Positions 1-5,194 of a stretch of DNA of 6,705 bases are shown one piece after another; within the stretch, counting starts at the first letter, position 1, and every line of letters starts with the position of its first letter. The notes under the pieces were generated by a model. The model did not search any database and was not told where the DNA came from. It saw nothing but the letters and a program-made list of their open reading frames with translations. The translations under genes and the position numbers were made by a program. The stretch is from Pseudomonadota bacterium (lineage in GTDB: Bacteria; Pseudomonadota; Alphaproteobacteria; UBA9655): positions 1 to 6,705 of the forward strand of contig JAKBAL010000125.1 in NCBI GenBank assembly GCA_021809225.1, given 5' to 3'.

Positions 1-1
1 C

Positions 2-262
2 AAACTGGCTGGAGAAGGAGGCTATAAGCAGTTTAACGAAGGCCTTAACGGCTACTGGGGCGACCAGTTTACCGATGCCATCGAAAACCCGCTCAAAAGT
101 GCATACAATACCGCATGGAACGTTGAATGGTGGAAGCTGGGCGAACACATCTATACAGATGTGACGTATTACTGTGACTGGATAAAAAATGCGTTTAAGA
201 ATTTTTTTCTCTTTCTTATCCTCTTTGGGCTTTGCTTTCTTATTGGTAGAGGCATCTTCTGA
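2..262 (+). CDS. Unrecognised protein, C-terminal fragment cut by the window edge
   Basis: An open frame enters from the left edge and ends at TGA 260-262, giving about 86 residues. The first 60 codons are rich in Trp, Tyr, Asn and Gly and have GC-rich third positions (about 35 of 60), unlike the AT-rich genes to the right, so this part looks coded on the plus strand in a different codon style. The last 25 or so residues are Phe/Leu-rich and resemble a membrane helix (AFKNFFLFLILFG). That stretch falls where GC drops sharply and is the antisense of a Lys-rich minus-strand frame, so it may be read-through past a rearrangement point near 180-190 rather than a true C-terminus. I do not recognise the family. 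It is not LptF, the usual neighbour upstream of lptG. Confidence 0.35.
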   Translation, partial: KLAGEGGYKQFNEGLNGYWGDQFTDAIENPLKSAYNTAWNVEWWKLGEHIYTDVTYYCDWIKNAFKNFFLFLILFGLCFLIGRGIF

Positions 263-394
263 CCAATCACTGTCATTGAGTAGAGAACTCTCTAACAAAT
301 CTTCATTATTTTGAGGTGATCCCTTTTTGTTTGTTTTCTTCTTCTCATACCAAGTGTTAATGGACTTTTGAATTTGTCTTGGTTGTGGAGGCGC
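188..394 (-). pseudogene. Possible Lys/Ser-rich gene fragment without a start codon
   Basis: On the minus strand a frame is open from just after a TAG (395-397) down to the window edge. Its first 69 codons read like a genuine charged, low-complexity protein (for example INTWYEKKKTNKKGSPQNN, then an acidic/Ser stretch, then KAKPKEDKKEKK). There is no ATG or credible alternative start with a ribosome binding site before this part, and it runs head-to-head into lptG. Below about 188 the frame is simply the antisense of the GC-richer plus-strand sequence. The simplest reading is a leftover of a gene broken on both sides. Alternatively it is non-coding AT-rich DNA whose antisense happens to be open. 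The family is not recognised. Confidence 0.22.
387..391 (+). promoter_or_regulatory. Ribosome binding site that fixes the lptG start
   Basis: GGAGG lies five bases before ATG 397. The frame stays open further upstream to a TTG at 379, but that codon has no Shine-Dalgarno sequence, and starting there would add six residues not expected of LptG. The ATG at 397 is therefore preferred. Confidence 0.75.
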
Positions 395-396
395 CT

Positions 397-1488
397 ATGA
401 AAGTCTTTAGCCTCCTCTCCCGTTACGCGAGCCGGTCATTTTTAATGAGTTTTGGGGTAGCAGTACTGTGCTTGCTTATTATTATTGTTCTCATCGATTT
501 TGCTGAACTTCAAAGGCGTGCCGGATCTAAAGAAATTGACATCGCTGTGAAGTTTAATATGGTTTTTTTGCGGATCCCTTATTTTCTTGAGCAAGTTCTT
601 CCTTTTCTTGTTTTTACCGCTTCTCTTTTTGTTTTCTGGCGAATGAACCGGTCGAATGAGCTTATTGTCTTTCGTTCAAGTGGTGTTTCCTTGTGGCGCC
701 TTATTTTGCCCATTGGGATAACGGCTCTTATTATAGGGGGGATTGACTTAACGTCCCTTAACCCGCTTTCGAGTGCGATGCAGACGCGATATGAAAAATT
801 AGAGAAACGTTATTTTTCAAAAGCTAAAGAGGGCATAAAAGTTGCGTCGACTGGGTTATGGCTGAGTGAAAAGATGGGGTCGAATCAAGCCATTTATAGA
901 GCAGATAAAATTGATTTAGACAAACTAGAATTTCAAAATCTTAATATTATTATATCGTCTCCTGAAAACAAATTTGTCGAACGCATTGATGCAAAGACAG
1001 CTCAAATTCGTGGAAATCATTTAGAACTTAAGGATGGATGGGATGTGGTTGTTGGAAAACCTGCTCTACCCTTTTCTCAAAAAACCATTGAAACCTCTTT
1101 TGATCGGAAAATAATTGAAAATATGAATATAAAACGGGTGGTTTTCTCCTTTTGGAAATTGCCTTCTTATATCGCTCTGCTAAAGGCTTCAGGCTTACGT
1201 AGCCTTAAACAAGAAATGTATTGGCATTCTATGATTGCGAATGCTTTTTGGGTTGGAGCGATGGTTTTACTCGCCGCAGCTTTTTCATGTCGCCCTTCTC
1301 GTCAAGGGAAGACGGTTTTAATAATTTTGATTGGCCTTATTGTTTGTTTTTTTCTTTATTTTTTCAAAGACATGACCTTTGTGTTGGGGGCTGCGGGTGC
1401 ATTGCCTCCCCTGATTGCCGCTTGGCTTCCTCCTATTGTTACCGCTATGGTAGGGGCAGTTATAATATTTAACCAAGAAGATGGTTAA
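397..1488 (+). CDS. lptG: LptG, LPS export ABC transporter permease
   Basis: This is one of the two inner-membrane permease subunits (YjgP/YjgQ family) of the LptB2FG transporter, which extracts lipopolysaccharide from the inner membrane and pushes it onto the LptC-LptA bridge. The 363-residue product has the family's six-helix layout. Three helices lie at about residues 14-37, 61-82 and 99-125, then a periplasmic beta-rich domain at about 126-280, then three helices at about 284-302, 308-327 and 335-358. The acidic DFAELQRR end of helix 1 and the FWKLPSYIALLKASG segment before helix 4 are family hallmarks. Length is normal and there is no internal disruption. It overlaps the start of lptD, as expected for co-expressed export genes. 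LptG normally works with LptF, usually encoded just upstream. No lptF is seen here, so it must be elsewhere or lost. LptG rather than LptF is inferred mainly from its position before lptD. Confidence 0.93.
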   Translation: MKVFSLLSRYASRSFLMSFGVAVLCLLIIIVLIDFAELQRRAGSKEIDIAVKFNMVFLRIPYFLEQVLPFLVFTASLFVFWRMNRSNELIVFRSSGVSLWRLILPIGITALIIGGIDLTSLNPLSSAMQTRYEKLEKRYFSKAKEGIKVASTGLWLSEKMGSNQAIYRADKIDLDKLEFQNLNIIISSPENKFVERIDAKTAQIRGNHLELKDGWDVVVGKPALPFSQKTIETSFDRKIIENMNIKRVVFSFWKLPSYIALLKASGLRSLKQEMYWHSMIANAFWVGAMVLLAAAFSCRPSRQGKTVLIILIGLIVCFFLYFFKDMTFVLGAAGALPPLIAAWLPPIVTAMVGAVIIFNQEDG

Positions 1489-2929
1489 AATGGATTTTAA
1501 AACAATAGCTTCATATTTTATCGTGAGTTACATTTGGGTGTCACCTCTTTATGGTCAGAAAGTTGATCCGAGCAAAGAGAGTCAGTCTGAGATTACTGAG
1601 ACTCAGCCGGGGATCTTTGAGGATCAACCTGCGGTTAATAAGAATTTGCCTGAGGTTTTTGAGACTCAGTCTGGGATCTTTGAGGCTCAACCTGCGGTTG
1701 TTAAGAATTTGCCTGAGGTTACTGAGACTCAGCCGGGGATCTTTGAGGATCAACCTGTGGCTGTTGAAAATCCGCCTGTAGCCGCTGAAAATCCGCCCGT
1801 GACTGCTGAGACCAAACCCGTGGCTGCTGAAAATCCGCCTGTGTTGTATTATGCCGATAGCCAAACCTATGATCGCGAGCTTGGCATTATAATTTTAAAA
1901 GGTCATGTCGAGTTCGAAAATGAAGGGAATGTCTTAGAAGCGGATTATGTGACCTATAATGAAAACACAGACATCGTTACAGCGTCGGGAAATGTAAGAA
2001 TTCGCCAACTTGATGGAGATATTAACTTTGCTGAATATGTGGAGCTAACAGGTGATATGAAGAAAGGGGTCGTTCTTCAACTGCGAACTCTTTTGGAAGA
2101 TAATTCTAAAATTGCAGCTCTTGAGGGACGGAAATTTGAAGATCGAGAAGAGCTTGATCAAGCTGTTTATACGCCTTGTGAATTATGTGGAGACAAGTCG
2201 CCTACCTGGCAAATTAACGCTCGTCGTGCTGTTAAAGATGATGTCAACAAAAGTATTCACTTTACGGACGCGCAAATGCGCATCTTGGATGTTCCGGTGT
2301 TATATATCCCTTATGCGACGCAGCCCTTGGAGCGCAAAAGCGGCTTTTTAATTCCTCAGCCAAATTACAACTCAGCTCTTGGTACAAGTTTAGAAGTCCC
2401 TTACTATCTTGTTCTGTCTGAAGATATAGACATGACTCTATCTCCTACCTTTTTTACACTGAAGAATCCTTTATACCAAGGACAGTATCGGCAAGCTTTT
2501 GGAAATGGATTTTTAACGGGGAGTGGAAGTATTACGGATTATAAGAAATCTTCAAAAGATAAAAACGCAGAAAGAAAGGAAAAATTTAAAATTCCCAATA
2601 CTCGAGGTTATTTTCTGGTCGATGGGAAACTTAATTTTAACGAGACGTGGCGTGGAAATTTTAGCGGAGGTACAGTTAGCGATAAAACCTTTTTCAAAAA
2701 ATATGGATATTCCGGCTGGAAGAATTTATCTTACCTAACGTCAAAAGCAATCTTAGAAGGATTTTTAAATCAACGAGATTATGCGGCTGCCAAGGTATAT
2801 CATTTTCAAGGACTTCGTAATCAGGATAAGCAAAAAGAAATAGCTGCTCCTCTTCCGTATCTAGAATATAATACCTATTCAGCTGTAGATCCTTGGGGGG
2901 GGCGTTTTAACTTTAAAAGTATCTTTTAA
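1481..2929 (+). CDS. lptD: LptD, N-terminal part of a frameshifted gene
   Basis: LptD (Imp/OstA) is the outer-membrane beta-barrel that, with LptE, inserts LPS into the outer leaflet. This frame gives 482 residues. They comprise a signal peptide (about 1-25, hydrophobic core YFIVSYIWV), a tandem heptad tract (about 33-120), an LptA/OstA-like periplasmic domain (about 121-205, with LKGHVEFENEG and ASGNVRIRQ), a CxxC pair (C233, C236 in YTPCELCGD), and the first barrel strands (about 250 on, including IPYATQPLERKSGFLIPQP). It stops at TAA 2927-2929 in mid-barrel, while homologous sequence continues in another frame. ATG 1481 overlaps the lptG stop by eight bases. A second in-frame ATG at 1490 sits nine bases after AGAAG and may be the true start. 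As written, the product could not form a full barrel. It is either a recent mutation or a sequencing error, since both halves look well preserved. Confidence 0.88.
   Translation: MVKMDFKTIASYFIVSYIWVSPLYGQKVDPSKESQSEITETQPGIFEDQPAVNKNLPEVFETQSGIFEAQPAVVKNLPEVTETQPGIFEDQPVAVENPPVAAENPPVTAETKPVAAENPPVLYYADSQTYDRELGIIILKGHVEFENEGNVLEADYVTYNENTDIVTASGNVRIRQLDGDINFAEYVELTGDMKKGVVLQLRTLLEDNSKIAALEGRKFEDREELDQAVYTPCELCGDKSPTWQINARRAVKDDVNKSIHFTDAQMRILDVPVLYIPYATQPLERKSGFLIPQPNYNSALGTSLEVPYYLVLSEDIDMTLSPTFFTLKNPLYQGQYRQAFGNGFLTGSGSITDYKKSSKDKNAERKEKFKIPNTRGYFLVDGKLNFNETWRGNFSGGTVSDKTFFKKYGYSGWKNLSYLTSKAILEGFLNQRDYAAAKVYHFQGLRNQDKQKEIAAPLPYLEYNTYSAVDPWGGRFNFKSIF
1577..1840 (+). repeat. Tandem 21-bp (7-residue) repeats in lptD, with a 63-bp higher-order unit
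   Basis: From codon 33 the protein runs in sevens with Pro at the fourth place. One degenerate unit (ESQSEIT) is followed by ETQPGIF, EDQPAVN, KNLPEVF, ETQSGIF, EAQPAVV, KNLPEVT, ETQPGIF, EDQPVAV, ENPPVAA, ENPPVTA, ETKPVAA and ENPP. Three heptads form a 63-bp unit at 1598-1660 and 1661-1723. These two copies differ at about 7 of 63 bases, and a third, diverging copy follows from 1724. The DNA similarity indicates fairly recent duplication. The tract is acidic and Pro-rich and lies between the signal peptide and the LptA-like domain, so it is probably an extended periplasmic linker. Confidence 0.9.
2917..2929 (+). other. Frameshift site within lptD
   Basis: The upstream frame hits TAA at 2927. 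The downstream frame has stops at 2908 and 2914, so the shift must lie at 2917-2929. Adding one T to the TTTT at 2924-2927 yields FNFKSIFLNLYRKSGINYQR, which reads smoothly as LptD barrel sequence and continues as RGIGELGWQRPWV. A one-base deletion in this T run is therefore the simplest explanation. Natural -1 slippage is unattractive because Phe-tRNA would have to re-pair from TTT to CTT, with a first-position mismatch. Confidence 0.88.
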
Positions 2930-4083
2930 ATCTCTACCGTAAAAGTGGTATTAATTATCAGCGGGGAATTGGAGAACTGGGGTGGCAGAGACCTTGGGTT
3001 AATTGCTTTGGGCAAGTATTTACGTATTCTGCTTCAACACGAGGTGATTTTTATAAAGTTGAGAATTTGCGCCAAGAGATAGACTCGAAGAAAGCAAAAA
3101 CCTTTAAGAAAGACCACACGCATTTTGCGAGAAGAAAGGGAGGGGCGCGCTTTTTTCCCCAAACGAGCCTAAATTGGCGTTGGCCTTTTATTAACTCATT
3201 GCAAGATCAAAATTTTGTGGTGCAGCCTATCGCACAAATGATTGCAGCTCCTGATCAGCCAATTGGGGTTAAATCTCGTGAAATTCCCGATGAAGATAGT
3301 ATTGACTTTGAATTTAATGATGCAAACCTTTTCAGTTTTGATCGCTTCCCAGGATATGATCGTATTGATACAGGTTCACGTGCAATTTATGGAGGAGAAG
3401 TTCTGACAACGGGAAATCTTGTTGGAGACGTGGAAATTTTTCTCGGACAAAGTTATTCATTGTCAAAGCCAAAAAACAATGAAAAATCTCAGGGTTTTGG
3501 CCGTCGTCTTTCAGATTATGTCGGCCGCATTGAAGCCACTCCCTTTAGTTGGTTGACGGCAAATTATCGGTTTCGATTGGATCAAAAAACGTGGAATCCC
3601 CGCGTTTCTGAAGTTGGAGCAGCAATAGGTCCAGAGATTCTTAGGCTTGCGGGAAATTATGTTTTCATTAGTAAACATGCGGGAACTGTAGATAAGAAAG
3701 ATTTTAATCAAATTAGCCTGACTCTTTCATCTCAAATTACAAAGTATTGGAGACTTGTCGGTACGATAAGACGAAATTTAAACTATGAGGAAAACAAAAA
3801 CTTAATTAAAAAGAAAGATGACACTCGAACAAGAGGGGGCTTTTTTGGGGATGGGGGCAATGGGACACTTCAACAAGGTATCGGTGCAGTTTATCGTGAT
3901 GACTGTTTTGGGGTAGGTCTTACCCTTAGCCGCCAGTATTATACGGACAGAGATTTAAGGCCTGAAACCACTGCAGCGATTACGTTGTTTCTTAAAAATA
4001 TTGGAGATTTTAATTATCCATTTAATATAACTCAATCAGGGTTGTTCGGAGAGAGGACCACAAAAACCATCCATACCCCTTAA
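2917..4083 (+). pseudogene. lptD: LptD, C-terminal barrel part, out of frame with its N-terminus
   Basis: This frame is open for about 388 codons and continues the LptD barrel. It includes GWQRPW, a TRGDFYKVENLR segment, PQTSLNWRWPF, VVQPIAQMIAAPD, and the acidic DANLFSFDRFPGYDRIDTGSR segment. Further on are barrel repeats such as ATPFSWLTANYRFRLD and the late YRDDCFGVGLTLSRQYYTDRD segment. The Cys there sits where LptD proteins keep a C-terminal cysteine for disulfide bonding to the N-terminal part, and the CxxC at the N-terminal side is its possible partner. No start with a ribosome binding site is visible near the frame's beginning (the first TTG is at 3067), so it would be made only if the frame is restored. 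The joined product would be about 867 residues, slightly above the usual size because of the heptad tract. The stop overlaps that of the convergent gene on the other strand. The surA-pdxA-ksgA genes that often follow are absent. Confidence 0.85.
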
Positions 4084-4313
4084 TGTCCCGAATAAGAAGC
4101 CTTTTGATAGGATCTTTTCTGAAGTATTGCTGACTTTAAAGGTTTTTTTGGGGATTTGAGGCTCACTTTATTTCGCTCCGATAGCAGCTCTTGCCTACAT
4201 TTTCTAAGTTTGTTAAGCTCTCTTGCATCATCACGGTCTTGGATTTGGATCACATTGATTTTAATTTCGATAAGATCTAGAAGGATTTCAACTGATTGTC
4301 GTGATAAGGTCAT
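4080..4313 (-). CDS. Small conserved-looking alphaproteobacterial protein of unknown function
   Basis: The 77-residue product begins MTLSRQSVEILLDLIEIKI and continues DRDDARELNKLRKCRQELL. This helical, charged pattern resembles short proteins I recall as uncharacterised in alphaproteobacteria (SVELLLDLVEIKL...DREDAREL type). That resemblance is from memory and not searched. Those relatives usually end near residue 50. Here a basic Ser/Lys-rich tail (about 51-77) is added, which may be a true extension or read-through caused by loss of the original stop. The gene has a good ribosome binding site. It is cytoplasmic by appearance, with no signal peptide or membrane helix. It converges on lptD with stop codons overlapping by three bases and is divergent from ruvX. 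No function is proposed. Confidence 0.7.
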   Translation of the reverse strand: MTLSRQSVEILLDLIEIKINVIQIQDRDDARELNKLRKCRQELLSERNKVSLKSPKKPLKSAILQKRSYQKASYSGH

Positions 4314-4320
4314 GGTATAA

Positions 4321-4326
4321 CTCCCT
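4321..4326 (-). promoter_or_regulatory. Ribosome binding site of the small minus-strand gene
   Basis: On the minus strand AGGGAG stands seven bases before the ATG at 4313-4311. This is among the strongest Shine-Dalgarno sequences in the window and is the main reason to accept this short frame as a gene. Confidence 0.7.
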
Positions 4327-4381
4327 GAATAAACTCTTGCTTAAATATACATCTTTAGGTGTTAAGAAAAGATAAACAAAA
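4327..4381. promoter_or_regulatory. Divergent promoter region between the small gene and ruvX
   Basis: This short AT-rich gap must serve both directions unless ruvX is read from far upstream. For ruvX, TTGCTT (4337-4342) and TGTTAA (4360-4365) are 17 bases apart, a weak sigma70-like pair with a very short leader. For the minus-strand gene, TATATT (4349-4344 on the minus strand) is a possible -10 without a clear -35. Both are weak matches. Confidence 0.25.
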
Positions 4382-4861
4382 ATGACTCTTTTAACTTTAG
4401 AAAATTTTTCACAAACATTCTTTGAAAAAGGGGGCCGTTTTTTAGGCTGTGATGTGGGAGAAAAGACAATCGGCTTAGCTCTTTCTGATACATCTCGAAA
4501 GATTTCTTCTCCTTTTCAGGTCATTCATCGGACTCAATGGAAGAAAGATTCTGAAGTTCTTTTGAAAACGATTGCTGCCTATCACATTATAGGTGTTGTG
4601 GTTGGATTTCCTTTAAATATGGATGGGAGTGAAGGTCCTCGATGTCAGTCAACTCGTCAATTTGTTGAGAACCTATTGTCATTACGCGAACTTCCAGTTT
4701 GCCTGTGGGATGAACGTCTTTCGACTATCGCCGTTACACGTACGCTTTTGGAGGCAGATCTTTCTCGTGCAAAGAGAAGCAAAGTTGTTGATAAAGTGGC
4801 TGCTGCTTATATTCTTCAAGGTTTTTTAGATGCCTTTGGACGGCTTCAAAAAAGCAGTTAA
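4382..4861 (+). CDS. ruvX: RuvX/YqgF, putative pre-16S rRNA nuclease or Holliday junction resolvase
   Basis: The 159-residue product is a complete member of the YqgF family (RNase H-like fold), implicated in maturing the 5' end of 16S rRNA and earlier proposed as an alternative Holliday junction resolvase. It acts in the cytoplasm. Visible motifs are FLGCDVGEKTIGLALSD (residues 20-36, metal-binding Asp24), VVVGFPLNMDGSEGPR (72-87), LWDERLST (108-115, Glu111) and VVDKVAAAYILQGFLD (135-150, Asp137). The acidic residues expected for catalysis are thus all present. The ribosome binding site is poor (AAGAAAAG, about ten bases before the ATG), suggesting modest expression. In many alphaproteobacteria ruvX sits near gat or pyr genes. 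Here it is flanked by unrelated genes and stands alone on its strand. Confidence 0.95.
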   Translation: MTLLTLENFSQTFFEKGGRFLGCDVGEKTIGLALSDTSRKISSPFQVIHRTQWKKDSEVLLKTIAAYHIIGVVVGFPLNMDGSEGPRCQSTRQFVENLLSLRELPVCLWDERLSTIAVTRTLLEADLSRAKRSKVVDKVAAAYILQGFLDAFGRLQKSS

Positions 4862-4939
4862 TTTTCTCATTTTTTTGCTTGGAAAAGGTGCTTCCTAACC
4901 TCAAATACGAAATGCAACAGTATGGTAAGAGTTCTCAGG

Positions 4940-5125
4940 CTATGAGCCCCCTTCAAAAGAGCATCGCTTGCATGCTAAAGAGTGCTGGATAAGAAAGGTG
5001 GAAAATTCTTTAATTTTAACACTTAATCCTGAATCTTGGATGACTTTTTTAAGAACCCTTACCCTTAGAATCCGAGCTTCTTTTGCCTCTTTATTGGGTG
5101 AAATAGATGCATCTTTTGCTTGCAT
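4940..5125 (-). CDS. Possible small basic protein, unrecognised
   Basis: This is a 61-residue frame starting MQAKDASISPNKEAKEARI and ending with a Cys pair (ACKRC) and FEGGS. It is Lys/Arg-rich in the first half and has a likely helix at about residues 12-32. The chosen ATG (5125-5123) is preceded on the minus strand by GAGGGTGG at about five bases, a believable ribosome binding site. The frame is open upstream to ATGs at 5137 and 5215, but the latter would overlap the transporter gene and has no such site. Codon use is compatible with the neighbours. It occupies most of the 333-base gap between ruvX and the transporter. No family is recognised, and it could be a chance frame. Confidence 0.4.
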   Translation of the reverse strand: MQAKDASISPNKEAKEARILRVRVLKKVIQDSGLSVKIKEFSTFLIQHSLACKRCSFEGGS

Positions 5126-5183
5126 AGCCACCCTCATTATGTAAATGTTTTTTCTTAAGATTTTATCCTTTTTGGTCCAATTT

Positions 5184-5190
5184 AAGGAGA
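5184..5190 (+). promoter_or_regulatory. Ribosome binding site of the transporter gene
   Basis: AAGGAG followed by A lies five bases before ATG 5195. It is a strong Shine-Dalgarno match and fixes the start. Upstream, TTGCTT (from about 5117) and TATGTA (from about 5139) form only a weak promoter-like pair. Confidence 0.75.
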
Positions 5191-5194
5191 CGTT

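Larger units (their letters stand above)
4862..5194. other. Gap between ruvX and the transporter gene
   Basis: Apart from the possible minus-strand gene at 4940-5125, I see no plus-strand gene and no RNA gene here. A short inverted repeat, AGCAT and ATGCT with a seven-base loop (4960-4976), lies inside that frame. It is too weak to call a terminator. No clear terminator follows ruvX. Confidence 0.5.

Noticed and set aside
1541..1864. Open frames on both strands through the lptD repeat tract
   Set aside because: The 21-bp period keeps every frame free of stops. The Arg/Leu-rich translations are shadows of the repeats.
2924..2930. Possible programmed -1 ribosomal frameshift at TTTTAAA in lptD
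   Set aside because: The P-site codon would have to slip from TTT to CTT with a first-position mismatch. The heptamer is not a classical slippery sequence, and I found no clear downstream stem-loop. A lost T is simpler.
4862..4900. AT-rich stretch with T runs after ruvX considered as an intrinsic terminator
   Set aside because: Only a four-base GCTT/AAGC stem can be drawn, and it overlaps the end of the coding sequence. The T run is not adjacent to it.
4960..4976. Inverted repeat AGCAT-N7-ATGCT considered as a terminator
   Set aside because: The five-base stem has no following T run, lies 100 bases after ruvX and falls inside a possible minus-strand gene.
4961..5126. Two similar motifs, GCATC followed by GCTTGCAT (near 4961 and 5109), considered as paired operator sites
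   Set aside because: The spacing inside the motif differs between copies, and the similarity is short enough to be chance.
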